Assembly: GCA_036525185.1 (NCBI GenBank)
Contig: DATDAW010000028.1
Coordinates: forward strand, 11,330-75,329
Source: DATDAW01 sp036525185
GTDB taxonomy: Bacteria > Verrucomicrobiota > Verrucomicrobiia > Chthoniobacterales > DASVRZ01
Direction of reading: 5' to 3'
Length of the DNA: 64,000 nt
Shown here: in pieces, positions 35,960 through 44,469 of the stretch
Layout: each line of letters begins with the position of its first letter
Numbering within the stretch: the first letter of the stretch is position 1
Notes under the pieces: model-generated
Seen by the model: the letters and a program-made list of their open reading frames with translations, nothing else
Told to the model about the DNA's origin: nothing
The model's database searches: none
Program-made: the position numbers and the translations under genes

Positions 35960-37136
35960 GCTCCCGGTAAAGATTTTCGTAAGCCGTCACAACGCGGGGC
36001 CAATCGAATTCCGCAGCGCGTTCGCGTGAACGGCCGACGAAATCAGCCCTGAAATCCGGTGCATCGATCATCCGGTGCATGGCATCGGCTAACGCATCCG
36101 GGTCGCTTACAGGCACGACAACCGCGTCCTTTCCAGACCGCACAAATTCCCGGCAACCCGGCGCGTCCGTTGTAATCACTGGCAAACCGGCCGCCATTGC
36201 CTCGAGCAGCGCTGAGCTGAAACCTTCCATTAACGACGGCATGACAAATACGTCGCTGGCAAGATACATCTCCAGAAGTTCCTGCGATGGCAATTCTGTA
36301 ACGCCCTCGACAGAACCAACCTGCCGAAGCAAAACCCGGCCAGACAAGCCGTGTTCTGAAACGCTATTTTCGAGCTTCGCCGTGTCGCGGCCAACGATGA
36401 GAAGATGGAAATTGGGGTCAGTTTTAAGGAGTTTCCGTGCCGCTTTGAACAATGTCGGATAGTCCTTTTGCGGGTGATTCCGACCAACACTCAAAAAAAT
36501 GCACGTACCTTCCGGGAGTCCCAATCGCTGCCGAACCGCCGCGCGGTCGATTGTTTGCTGGAAACGCCCCAGATCAACGGCATTCGGCACGAGACTAATC
36601 CGGTCCGACGGCACCCCGATCCGCTCATATTCCAAACTGATCGATTCCGACAGCGATATGAGGAGCGGGGCGCGCGGCAGCATCGTTCGAACGAGCCGAT
36701 CAATTTGAGGATCGAGCCGCAGGCCGACTTTACGCTCGGGATCGCTCAAAACGTCGTCGCCGGCACATCGCACAAGATAGGGCGTATGGCGGTTGCCGCC
36801 GTTCCAATAAATGAGCGAAATGCCTGTGGGCCAAGTCATTACACCGTGCCAGACGTCAAAACGGTAACGAAATTGCAGATTCCCGATGAGAAACGCCGAA
36901 AGGCGAAGCGCCAGTGGCGGCGAACGCTTGAACAGGCTCCAGGCATTAGCGGGAAAACCGGCCAGGGGATACGGCAGTTGTATTTTTGCCTCCGCAATAC
37001 GCCGCAGCGTACTCTTCGGCGCAATGACAACCGGTTTATGGCCGCGCTTCACCAGTTGCGCAGCGAGGTTGTGATGGAAAATCTCGGCCCCTGAGCATTT
37101 CGGCAAAAACGACGGGGTAAAAATGGCAATCTTCAC
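35922..37136 (-). CDS. GT4-family glycosyltransferase
   Basis: 404 residues, GT-B fold. N-terminal acceptor half begins MKIAIFTPSFLPKCSGAEIFHHNLA; the donor half has LSVGRNHPQKDYPTLFKAAR and PSLMEGFSSALLEAMAAGLPVITTD. This is the family of mannosyl-, galactosyl- and N-acetylglucosaminyl-transferases; the sugar cannot be told from sequence. Third of three minus-strand GT4 genes in a row (38328, 37219, 35922 in transcript order). Tail-to-tail overlap of 38 bp with the plus-strand GT gene. Confidence 0.9.
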   Translation of the reverse strand: MKIAIFTPSFLPKCSGAEIFHHNLAAQLVKRGHKPVVIAPKSTLRRIAEAKIQLPYPLAGFPANAWSLFKRSPPLALRLSAFLIGNLQFRYRFDVWHGVMTWPTGISLIYWNGGNRHTPYLVRCAGDDVLSDPERKVGLRLDPQIDRLVRTMLPRAPLLISLSESISLEYERIGVPSDRISLVPNAVDLGRFQQTIDRAAVRQRLGLPEGTCIFLSVGRNHPQKDYPTLFKAARKLLKTDPNFHLLIVGRDTAKLENSVSEHGLSGRVLLRQVGSVEGVTELPSQELLEMYLASDVFVMPSLMEGFSSALLEAMAAGLPVITTDAPGCREFVRSGKDAVVVPVSDPDALADAMHRMIDAPDFRADFVGRSRERAAEFDWPRVVTAYENLYRELIVRQLAPKNPF

Positions 37137-37218
37137 GATTTAGACGTCTTAGGTTCCATTTTCCAATCTTCCGCGGGCCCAGGACGATCGGAAAGCAGGC
37201 TTGCGTTAAAGTGCGCAA

Positions 37219-38331
37219 TCAGTGATTTCCCCCTCTTGCGGCCTTGTAGACACCTAGCAAATGGGCCGCGACCGATTTGGTATCCGGCACGTCCGTTTTT
37301 GCCTGATATCTCACAAGCTCCTCCCGGAAAGCGGGTTGTGTGATGACGCGCTGGACAAGCTCCTCGTAACTGGCACGCGCTTCGAGCTCGAACAGACCTG
37401 GATGCTCGGCCCCGAGCGCAGCGATATTTCCTTCTATCCGACTGGCTACAATCGGCAATCTGCATGCCATAGCCTGCAGCAGCGCAAGTGGTTGGCCCTC
37501 CCACAGCGAAGGCATCACCACGAGGTCGAGCGCCTGCATCCAGGGACCCACAGGGCGTTTGACACCCAGCAACGCGGCCACGTTTGTGAGATTCAGCTGC
37601 ACGATGCGTTGCTTCAAAATGTCGTATTGCGCGCCTTCTCCAATAATGAGGACACGGAAATCGAGGCCTTCTTTCTTGCGTAAGGTCGCTGCCATTTCAA
37701 GGGTGGCTTCGTGGTTCTTTACTCGATGCAACGAAGCTATGCCGCCGATGAGAAATGCCTCCGGGTCCAACCCAAGTTGAGCTCGCAGAGTCGCCTTCCA
37801 AGCTGGGTCTGGACAGGGAAAAAATTGGGACCGGTCAACGGCATTTGGCACGACCTCGATCTTCGATTCCGGCACGGCAAAAGCCAGTGCAAGATCACGT
37901 TTCGTCCGTTCCGATAGCGCCACGATGCGTGTTGCCCAACGGACCAGGAACCAGAAAATGAACGCGCGATGAAACTTCATCCGCGCCAGTGTCTTTTGCT
38001 GATGCAAAACAGAAACAGCGCGCGAAAGCCGTGCCGCAGGAACGGCATACGTGTGTGCATTGTACATCTGCGAATGCGCCACGGTGATCCCCGTTTTTTT
38101 AAACCACCGCGACAGATCCCAGATGCCGCGGAAATTCAAACGTTTGCTTCCCGCGACGTCGACAAGCGTCACGTTGTGACCGTTGGCGAGTAGCTCGTTG
38201 CCGAGTACGCCGAGGCTGCGCAGACAAACAAAATACACCTCTACTTCCGCAGGAAATTCCTTCGACACCTGTATCGCGAAATCCTCCGCACCACCGACGG
38301 GCATCGTGATGAATACGAACGCAACTTTCAC
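37219..38331 (-). CDS. GT4-family glycosyltransferase
   Basis: 370 residues. The acceptor half starts MKVAFVFITMPVGGAEDFAI (the GGAE type common in GT4), and the donor half has GGIASLHRVKNHEATLEMA, then PSLWEGQPLALLQAMACRLPIVAS. Start overlaps the stop of the upstream GT gene by 4 bp, showing translational coupling. Likely cytosolic or peripheral membrane, acting on a lipid-linked glycan. Confidence 0.9.
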   Translation of the reverse strand: MKVAFVFITMPVGGAEDFAIQVSKEFPAEVEVYFVCLRSLGVLGNELLANGHNVTLVDVAGSKRLNFRGIWDLSRWFKKTGITVAHSQMYNAHTYAVPAARLSRAVSVLHQQKTLARMKFHRAFIFWFLVRWATRIVALSERTKRDLALAFAVPESKIEVVPNAVDRSQFFPCPDPAWKATLRAQLGLDPEAFLIGGIASLHRVKNHEATLEMAATLRKKEGLDFRVLIIGEGAQYDILKQRIVQLNLTNVAALLGVKRPVGPWMQALDLVVMPSLWEGQPLALLQAMACRLPIVASRIEGNIAALGAEHPGLFELEARASYEELVQRVITQPAFREELVRYQAKTDVPDTKSVAAHLLGVYKAARGGNH

Positions 38332-39485
38332 GTTTGCAGCTGGAAGTTTCGGATCGCCTGCTCGTAAACATCCTCCATCAGTCTCGCCTGTTTCACGCGG
38401 TCAAAATCCGTGCGCACGCGCGCGGCGGCTCCCTGGCTCAGCGCCTGGAGCAACATTCCATCCCGACCGATTCGCAGCAATGCTTCGCTCAACGCTTGAG
38501 TGTCGGCGTCCTCCACGAGAAGTCCGGAAACGCCGTCTTGAACGACCTCCGGCACACCGCCGTGGCGTGTTGCCACGATCGGCAACCCGTCCGCCATGGC
38601 TTCGAGGATCGTATCCGGACAGCGTTCGTCGCTTCCGCGCAATTCTTTCCGGCCAGGATGCAGGAAAACGTGGGCTCGTTCATACAGCTCAGGCCATCGA
38701 GCGCGCGGCAGCCAGCCGGGGAAACTCACCCGATCCCGCACGCCAAGCTCTTTCGCAAGATGAAGGCAACGCTTTCGCAGCGGGCCGTCACCGATTACCA
38801 CAAACTCCGATTTCGAAAATTCGCGGCAGAAATTGGCGAACGCGCGCACCGAGCGATCAACCCCGTTGGCTTCGACCAGCTTCGACGTCTGGATGAAGAA
38901 AAACTCGCCGTCCACGGGCTGCGTTCGCACCATCGGCACAGTGACGGAATTTGGCACCCCCGTTCGAACGAGGCGCAGTTTTGCAGGATCACACCCTAGA
39001 TTCACAAGTGCTGCAGCAAGCGATTCGTGGCCCGCGACGATCCGGTCCGCGACCCGAAATACCTCCGGCAACTGCTCCATCCAGGATTTTTTCCGGTGCA
39101 ACCCCTGAAAACTCACCACGGAGGGTAACGCCCGCATGCCTAACAGCGGCAGCAAACGCGTTCCTGAAGGTCCAAAGTAAATGTGCAAGACGCCCGCGCC
39201 AATCCGTTGCAGCGTCTCTGCCGTTCGCTCCGTCTCACGAAACCCAGGCCAGGCCACTACTTCCACGTCCGGATAAGGAAATTCCCTCGTGTTCACATGC
39301 CGGCGCGTAACCACCACGGGCCGGAACTTGCGAATCGCCGTCACCTGGCGATAAACGTAGAGCGTTTCCGGACGCAAAAAAACATCGCAATACGCCGCCA
39401 CAACCGGCCGCTTATCCTCGGAATGCGGGACCCAACGCCGCTTGAAAACGGGAGCGGATTTGGGATTGGGAACGGCGGTATGCAT
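38328..39485 (-). CDS. GT4-family glycosyltransferase (WcaL/AmsK-like)
   Basis: 385 residues, first gene of the minus-strand GT operon. The text SFQGLHRKKSWMEQLPEVFRVADRIVAGHESL and FLHPGRKELRGSDERCPDTILEAMADGLPIVATRHGGVPEVV resembles colanic-acid WcaL-type enzymes, where extra Asp/Glu-Arg residues precede the usual donor motif. Overlaps the next gene by ATGA. It diverges from efp with about 120 bp between. Confidence 0.88.
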   Translation of the reverse strand: MHTAVPNPKSAPVFKRRWVPHSEDKRPVVAAYCDVFLRPETLYVYRQVTAIRKFRPVVVTRRHVNTREFPYPDVEVVAWPGFRETERTAETLQRIGAGVLHIYFGPSGTRLLPLLGMRALPSVVSFQGLHRKKSWMEQLPEVFRVADRIVAGHESLAAALVNLGCDPAKLRLVRTGVPNSVTVPMVRTQPVDGEFFFIQTSKLVEANGVDRSVRAFANFCREFSKSEFVVIGDGPLRKRCLHLAKELGVRDRVSFPGWLPRARWPELYERAHVFLHPGRKELRGSDERCPDTILEAMADGLPIVATRHGGVPEVVQDGVSGLLVEDADTQALSEALLRIGRDGMLLQALSQGAAARVRTDFDRVKQARLMEDVYEQAIRNFQLQT

Positions 39486-39543
39486 TTTCGGCAGGAGATA
39501 GTAAAGGTGAAGGTGTTTCGTGGATAGAGAAAGTTTCCCCCTC

Positions 39544-39572
39544 TTGCCTATTCACGCCGCTCCCACTACAGT
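39544..39572 (+). promoter_or_regulatory. Candidate sigma-70-type promoter for efp
   Basis: TTGCCT (39544-39549) and TACAGT (39567-39572) are separated by 17 bp and lie 32 bp before the efp start. Pattern match only; no other evidence. Confidence 0.35.
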
Positions 39573-39604
39573 CATTTTCCTTCAAACCCCAAATTTTACC
39601 CTTT

Positions 39605-40162
39605 ATGCCAGCAGCAAATGATCTCCGGAAAGGCCAGGCCATCCGGTATAACGGAAATGTCGCCATCGTCCTCGAAGTCCAACATCGGACTCCAGGCAAT
39701 CTCCGGGCCTTCGTTCAGGCGATCATTCGCTACATCAATACCGGTAAATCCGCCGATGTCCGCTTTGGTTCCACTGACAAAGTCGAACTCGTGGACGTCA
39801 CACGCCGAACCCTGGAGTTTTCGTACAAAGATGGCTCGGACTACAATTTCATGGACCCGGAAACTTACGAAACGGTGACGCTGAGCTCCGACCTGCTGGC
39901 TGACGCAAAAGATTACCTGATCGAAAACATCAAAGTTGAGGTCCTTTTTGTCGAGGAAAAGCCCGTCCAGGTGGAGCTGCCGTCCTCGGTCATCATTAAA
40001 GTCACCGAAAGCGCCGAGGGCGTGCGGGGCGATACGGCAAGCAACGTCCAAAAGCCGGCCACCCTGGAAACCGGTAAGGTTGTCACCGTTCCCCTTTTTA
40101 TCAAGGAAGGCGAATTGATCAAAGTTGACACTCGGACCGGCGCCTACATGGGTCGCGCTTAG
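39605..40162 (+). CDS. efp: Elongation factor P (loop residue Asn32 instead of Lys/Arg)
   Basis: Relieves ribosome stalling at polyproline stretches. 185 residues with the three beta domains and the C-terminal signature KVDTRTGAYMGRA. The tip of domain I reads TPGNLRAFVQ, so the residue that is normally a modified Lys (E. coli Lys34) or Arg (P. aeruginosa Arg32) is Asn32. No EpmA/EpmB, EarP or YmfI gene is visible in the window. I recall similar loops in other PVC bacteria but cannot check. A membrane protease-like gene follows 30 bp downstream. Confidence 0.96.
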   Translation: MPAANDLRKGQAIRYNGNVAIVLEVQHRTPGNLRAFVQAIIRYINTGKSADVRFGSTDKVELVDVTRRTLEFSYKDGSDYNFMDPETYETVTLSSDLLADAKDYLIENIKVEVLFVEEKPVQVELPSSVIIKVTESAEGVRGDTASNVQKPATLETGKVVTVPLFIKEGELIKVDTRTGAYMGRA

Positions 40163-40192
40163 CGGCATCGGGCTTTCAGACGAACGACGTCC

Positions 40193-40972
40193 ATGGCAGG
40201 GGGCAGAACCGGAAACAAACGAAAGAAAATTCGTTCCCGCGACAAAGCATCTTTGCTGCGGGCGGAAATAACAGCCAACTATCGGGAGCCGCTTACGATC
40301 CCGAGCCGCTACCTAAAATTCGTCGTCGCGATTTTCCTCTTGCCGCTGGCATGGATGCTGACGGAAGCGTTCTTTTCGTGCTTTACGCGGGCGGCAATTG
40401 GTCACCGGTTCTGGGCGAGCGAAGAATTCTGGTTTTTTAGCCTGGGCATCGTGCTGTGGATCATCGCGTTTTTCGGGTTACCAAAACCCCTGCTGCTCTA
40501 TGTCTTTGGCCACGAATTGACCCATGCCGTCTGGGTTTGGTTGATGGGTGGCAAGGTTAGCGAATTCGAAGCGGGTCCCGATGGCGGTCACATTGTCACG
40601 AATAAGACCAACTTTTTCATCGCACTCGCGCCGTATTTTTTCCCGCTCTACAGCCTGCTGGTCATCGCGATCTGGGGCGGGCTATCGTTCTTCTGGGACG
40701 CCCAGCCCTATCGCGAGTATCTGTTCTGCGCCATAGGGCTGACATGGGCATTTAATTTCAGCTTCACCCTATGGATGATTCCCAAAGGTCAAAGCGATCT
40801 AAGCGACCACGGCACGTTTTTTTCGCTCGTGGTCATTTATCTGATGAATCTGCTGTTCCTGGCCGTTTTCCTAATTATCGCTTCGCCGGACGTCAGCCTC
40901 CGCACTTTCGGAAGCGAACTTTTCAACAGCGCCATCAATCTGGCGTATCAAATCCGGATGCTTGTTAAATAG
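40193..40972 (+). CDS. Membrane protein with HExxH motif (M50-like)
   Basis: 259 residues. A very basic cytosolic N-terminus (NKRKKIRSRDK) precedes about six TM helices. The third hydrophobic stretch carries FGHELTHAVWVWLMGG, a zinc-protease HExxH sequence within or near the membrane, followed by a Gly/Asp/His loop (GPDGGHIV). The NxxPxxxLDG motif of site-2 proteases is not seen; PKGQSDLSDHG before the last helix could supply another ligand. The family is not recognised beyond M50-like. The gene overlaps the converging PfkB gene by 8 bp. Confidence 0.65.
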   Translation: MAGGRTGNKRKKIRSRDKASLLRAEITANYREPLTIPSRYLKFVVAIFLLPLAWMLTEAFFSCFTRAAIGHRFWASEEFWFFSLGIVLWIIAFFGLPKPLLLYVFGHELTHAVWVWLMGGKVSEFEAGPDGGHIVTNKTNFFIALAPYFFPLYSLLVIAIWGGLSFFWDAQPYREYLFCAIGLTWAFNFSFTLWMIPKGQSDLSDHGTFFSLVVIYLMNLLFLAVFLIIASPDVSLRTFGSELFNSAINLAYQIRMLVK

Positions 40973-41852
40973 CGGTAAACGCGCCGTCATCTGTGGGACG
41001 GTAGGCAGGTGTTGCGCCGTTGCACGAAGCGACGAACTCACCGAGACGACAGGCTCGGGCAAGCGCGACGGAAGGCTCCTGGCCCTCCACGAGCAGGCCG
41101 CAAACCAGCGCTGCGAGGAAGGAATCTCCGGCGCCAACCGTGTCTTTCACCACGACTTTTCTACCGGGGCTCCAGGACCATTTACCATCCCAGAGCAACC
41201 CTGCTCCCTTGGCGCCAGCAGTCACACAAATGGACGGGCCATCCAGCTTTGATGACAAGTCGCGGGCCATCTTTTCCAGATCACCCGTTTCTCCGCCTGA
41301 TAGGCGAACGAGTTCGGCATCGTTGAGCTTGATGAGATCGGCCTGGCGCATCAGGCTTTCGGCAAGAGCCAAGTCATCAAACGGCGGACGCAGATTGATG
41401 TCGCAGACTTTGATCGAATTCGGACTGGCAGCAAGAAGCTGGGTTAAGGCTTCGCGGTTCGGTTTTTCTCGAAAAGCCAACGTCCCAAAAATGATGACGG
41501 ACGCTGTTTTTGCCTCTTCCAGAAGACCGCGACTTACTCCAATGCGGTCCCATGCCGCATCGTTACGAAAATCGTAAGTCGCACTGCCTGAAGCATCAAT
41601 TCCGGCGATGACTGTGCCAGTCAACGCGCCGGGGATGATCGAAACGTACGAAACGGGCAGGCCCCAGATTCGCAATCGCCGCAGAATTTCTTCGCCGAGA
41701 AAATCCGCTCCCACTGCGGACACAGGCCACACGTTTCCACCCAATCGATGCAGGTGATAAGCAACATTCACAGGTGCGCCGCCGAGGAAAATTCCTGAAG
41801 GCAGGCAATCCCAAAGTACTTCGCCAAACGCAAAAATTGGTCCGGATTTCAT
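40965..41852 (-). CDS. PfkB-family carbohydrate kinase (fructokinase-like)
   Basis: Ribokinase-fold sugar kinase of 295 residues. Begins FGEVLWDCLPSGIFLGGAPVNVAYHLHRLGG, the N-terminal PfkB signature, and has the C-terminal signature TVGAGDSFLAALVCGLL with catalytic Asp. The FLGGAPVNVA form resembles bacterial fructokinases. The sugar is not certain. Convergent with the HExxH gene, divergent from the DJ-1 gene 80 bp away. Confidence 0.88.
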   Translation of the reverse strand: MKSGPIFAFGEVLWDCLPSGIFLGGAPVNVAYHLHRLGGNVWPVSAVGADFLGEEILRRLRIWGLPVSYVSIIPGALTGTVIAGIDASGSATYDFRNDAAWDRIGVSRGLLEEAKTASVIIFGTLAFREKPNREALTQLLAASPNSIKVCDINLRPPFDDLALAESLMRQADLIKLNDAELVRLSGGETGDLEKMARDLSSKLDGPSICVTAGAKGAGLLWDGKWSWSPGRKVVVKDTVGAGDSFLAALVCGLLVEGQEPSVALARACRLGEFVASCNGATPAYRPTDDGAFTAI

Positions 41853-41932
41853 GAATCTGTTTTTTCAATCACAAACCCGCGCAACGCGAAAGATCGTTTT
41901 TCAACGAGGTTCGTCTGGGCAATGGTCTTTGT

Positions 41933-42478
41933 ATGGCGACCAAACGCGTGCTCCTGCTGTTGGCTCCCGGTTTCGAGGAGATTGAAACGATCACCCCCAT
42001 CGATCTTCTGCGGCGCGCTGGCGCGGAAGTTGTTGTCGCTGCGGTAAATGGTGAAAACTTTGTCACCGGGCGTTGCAATGTAACGATTCATACGGATGCG
42101 GCACTGGACGATATAGAGAATCAGCATTTCGATTTGCTGGTCATTCCTGGCGGTCCGGGCGTGGCTGGTCTACGAAAGGATGGACGGCCTGCGGCGTTGG
42201 CGAAAGCCTTTTTCGGCGCAGGGAAACCGATCGGAGCGATTTGCGCGGGGCCGACCGTGCTCGCCGATGCGGGCCTGCTCGAAGGAAAAAAATTTACGGC
42301 GCATTTTTCAGTTTATGGAGAGTTGACCGGAGCGCTCGCCGAGGAGCGCGTCGTCGAAAGCGGGCAAATCATTACCTCGCGCGGCGCCGGGACGGCTGTC
42401 GATTTTGGCCTCGCTCTGGTGAAACTGCTCTTTGGCCCAGCCGCGGCAAAAGAAGTTTCCGATGCGATCATGGCATAG
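41933..42478 (+). CDS. DJ-1/PfpI-family protein
   Basis: 181 residues, DJ-1 subgroup. Conserved Glu in APGFEEIETITPIDLLRRAG and nucleophilic Cys104 in GAICAGPTVLADAGLL match the DJ-1/YajL active site. Family members act as deglycase/chaperone-like or redox-responsive proteins; YajL is linked to thiol protection. Located just upstream of the E2 gene on the same strand (52 bp), perhaps co-transcribed. Confidence 0.9.
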   Translation: MATKRVLLLLAPGFEEIETITPIDLLRRAGAEVVVAAVNGENFVTGRCNVTIHTDAALDDIENQHFDLLVIPGGPGVAGLRKDGRPAALAKAFFGAGKPIGAICAGPTVLADAGLLEGKKFTAHFSVYGELTGALAEERVVESGQIITSRGAGTAVDFGLALVKLLFGPAAAKEVSDAIMA

Positions 42479-42530
42479 GCAATCATTTTTATTGCGTGCC
42501 TACCCCTTTCTTTGATCGTCTATCACTCCT

Positions 42531-43805
42531 ATGGCCACTTTCATCGACATGCCAAAACTTAGCGATACCATGACCGAAGGTGTTTTGGTCAAATGGCTTA
42601 AAAAACCGGGCGACAAAATCGAAATCGGCGATCTCCTCGCCGAAGTTGAAACGGATAAGGCAACGATGGAAATGGAGGCGTTCGATAGCGGGATTCTTGG
42701 TGAAGTCTACATCCAGGAAGGCGGCAAAATCGAAGTCGGCGGCCGGATCGGCGTCCTCATTGAGCCCGGTGAAAAACTTCCTGCAGCAGGAGAGGCGCCG
42801 GCTGCGGCTCCAGCTCCAGCGAAATCCGAAGCCCCTGTCGAAGCAAAATCGGCTCCAGCGGCGCCCGCCGCAGCGCCTGTCGCTGAACCGGCTGCAGCAC
42901 CATCCGGCGACCGTCTCAAAGCTTCTCCTCTGGCAAGAAAGGTCGCCCTCGAAAAAGGCGTCGATCTTTCCACTATCACCGGTAGCGGCCCCAGCGGACG
43001 TATTGTTGAAAAGGACGTGCTCGCTGCGGCAGCGGCCCCCGCCCCTGCGCCAAAAGCTGAAGCCAAACCGGCGGCAAAAGCGCCCGCCCCGGCACCTGTC
43101 ATCGCTCCGGGGTCCGTCACGCGTGTTCCGCTTACTGGCATGCGCAAAGTCATCGCCGAGCGACTCGTGACCAGCAAGACGACGATCCCACACTTTTACC
43201 TGGGCATGGAAGTCGATGCGGCCCCGATTCTGAAACTTCGAGCCGACCTCAATACCGCGCTCGAAGCCGCGAGCCAGCCAAAACTAACTATCAATGATTT
43301 TGTGCTCAAAGCGACGGCGGCGGCCGTTTTGCGCGTGCCAAAAGTAAACGCCTCCTGGGACGGCGACGCGATCGTCGAATTCGGCAGTGTTCATCTTTCC
43401 GTCGCCGTAGCAATTGAGGACGGCCTCATTACTCCAGTCATTCGCGATGCCCAAGCCAAGTCCCTCTCGCAAATCAGCGCCGAAATGAAGGATCTCGCCG
43501 GACGCGCCCGGTCTAAAAAGCTTAAGCCCGAAGAATACCAGGGTGGCACGATTACAGTTTCCAGCCTTGGACCATTCGGGATCGAGAGCTTCTATGCCAT
43601 CGTCAATCCGCCGCAATCGGTCATCCTGGCCATCGGATCGATCGTCAAAAAACCCGTTGTCGGTCCGAAAGGCGACATCGTCGCAGGCGACCGGATGACG
43701 ATCGGCTTCAGTGCCGATCACCGCGTCATCGACGGCGCTGTTGGCGCACAGTTCCTGGTTGAACTTCGCAAATTCCTTGAACAGCCGGCTCTGGCGCTGG
43801 TGTAA
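42531..43805 (+). CDS. Pyruvate dehydrogenase E2, dihydrolipoyl acetyltransferase
   Basis: Transfers the acetyl group from lipoamide to CoA. 424 residues: one lipoyl domain with EVETDKATMEMEAF (lipoylated Lys about 43), a long Ala/Pro linker, the peripheral-subunit-binding domain (KASPLARKVALEKGVDL) and the catalytic core ending with FSADHRVIDGAVGAQFL (His-Arg-Val...Asp-Gly). E1 and E3 genes are not adjacent. Ends just before a strong hairpin. Confidence 0.94.
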   Translation: MATFIDMPKLSDTMTEGVLVKWLKKPGDKIEIGDLLAEVETDKATMEMEAFDSGILGEVYIQEGGKIEVGGRIGVLIEPGEKLPAAGEAPAAAPAPAKSEAPVEAKSAPAAPAAAPVAEPAAAPSGDRLKASPLARKVALEKGVDLSTITGSGPSGRIVEKDVLAAAAAPAPAPKAEAKPAAKAPAPAPVIAPGSVTRVPLTGMRKVIAERLVTSKTTIPHFYLGMEVDAAPILKLRADLNTALEAASQPKLTINDFVLKATAAAVLRVPKVNASWDGDAIVEFGSVHLSVAVAIEDGLITPVIRDAQAKSLSQISAEMKDLAGRARSKKLKPEEYQGGTITVSSLGPFGIESFYAIVNPPQSVILAIGSIVKKPVVGPKGDIVAGDRMTIGFSADHRVIDGAVGAQFLVELRKFLEQPALALV

Positions 43806-43830
43806 CTAAAGTCAGAACGCAGAATTTGGA

Positions 43831-43862
43831 ATGCAGAATCGGAGATCACTCCGGTTCTGCAT
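43831..43862 (+). terminator. Strong hairpin terminator after the E2 gene
   Basis: ATGCAGAA-T-CGGAG, loop ATCA, CTCCG-G-TTCTGCAT: a 14-bp stem with one T-G pair, 25 bp after the E2 stop and followed by TTTACATTT. Good candidate for an intrinsic terminator, perhaps in both directions. Confidence 0.7.
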
Positions 43863-44200
43863 TTTACATTTCCGCTATTTCGGGTCAGTCCAGCAGACCT
43901 CGCACGGTTGCGCGGGGCATTTCAAGACGTGAAAGCCCCGAGCGAGCAAAGTTAGGCTTCTGTTGAGCCGCGCACGGGCCGCACAGCCGTCTTGCGACGA
44001 ATAAGAAAGCGCTTTCAAAGAATCTCGACGCCACTGCCACTCGTCCCGTTACGAGTCTCCCGGACAATGCGGAATCGGTTTTGTTCCGGGGCGCAACGCC
44101 ACTTCCCGCGGTGAACCGTGCATCGAACACATCTGCGAGCAGGGTAGTTTCCCCGGTTCAACCTATCAGAAATTCCAACGCGAGAACCGTGGACAGCTTT

Positions 44201-44209
44201 GTGAATAAC
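44201..44209 (-). promoter_or_regulatory. DnaA box, TTATTCACA
   Basis: Full match to TTATNCACA on the minus strand. Together with GGTTATTCAC at 44286-44295 it makes a 10-bp perfect inverted repeat. Confidence 0.5.
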
Positions 44210-44287
44210 CCTCCGAAAAGTTTCGGCTTCCGCAGAAAAGTCGTTCACGCGGCTGGTTCTTCGCAGCTGTCCCAGGACGCTGGAAGG

Positions 44288-44296
44288 TTATTCACG
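44288..44296 (+). promoter_or_regulatory. DnaA-box-like 9-mer TTATTCACG
   Basis: One mismatch to TTATNCACA, inverted relative to the box at 44201. A half parS-like octamer GTGGAACA lies 14 bp further on (44310-44317). Confidence 0.4.
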
Positions 44297-44353
44297 GGTT
44301 ATTTTTGCTGTGGAACACCGTTTTTGCGAGGTATGGAACGCAGGAAGGCGAAG

Positions 44354-44362
44354 TTGTTCACA
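44354..44362 (+). promoter_or_regulatory. DnaA-box-like 9-mer TTGTTCACA
   Basis: One mismatch to TTATNCACA. Followed 8 bp later by AAGAAGAAG (44371-44379), which fits the repeated trinucleotide pattern reported for DnaA-trio elements, then an AT-rich stretch. Confidence 0.4.
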
Positions 44363-44415
44363 TGGTTATGAAGAAGAAGGTATGGGCTTTGAAAAAGAAA
44401 TCTCTTCTTCATGGC

Positions 44416-44424
44416 TGTGAACAA
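44416..44424 (-). promoter_or_regulatory. DnaA-box-like 9-mer TTGTTCACA (minus strand)
   Basis: Same 9-mer as at 44354 in the opposite orientation, with a similar flank (ATGAAG on the inner side of each), giving an inverted pair around the AT-rich segment. Confidence 0.4.
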
Positions 44425-44469
44425 ATGTTGAAGCTGGGCTTCCAGATCGGTGATATCACACGTCAAACG

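Larger units (their letters stand above)
43806..44469. other. Non-coding region between convergent genes: candidate replication origin
   Basis: 664 bp without a convincing gene, bounded by the 3' ends of the E2 gene and the pseudouridine synthase gene, so no promoter is expected here. Four DnaA-box-like 9-mers occur: TGTGAATAA at 44201-44209 (reverse complement TTATTCACA, full match to TTATNCACA), TTATTCACG at 44288-44296, TTGTTCACA at 44354-44362 and TGTGAACAA at 44416-44424 (one mismatch each). They form two inverted pairs. The first pair extends to GTGAATAACC/GGTTATTCAC. The 50 bp at 44361-44410 are 64 percent A+T by my count. A perfect parS site lies 8 kb away. Short ORFs here look spurious. 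Confidence 0.55.

Noticed and set aside
44081..44371. 96-residue ORF in the candidate origin region
   Set aside because: Spans the inverted DnaA-box repeats, has no domain and no plausible RBS.
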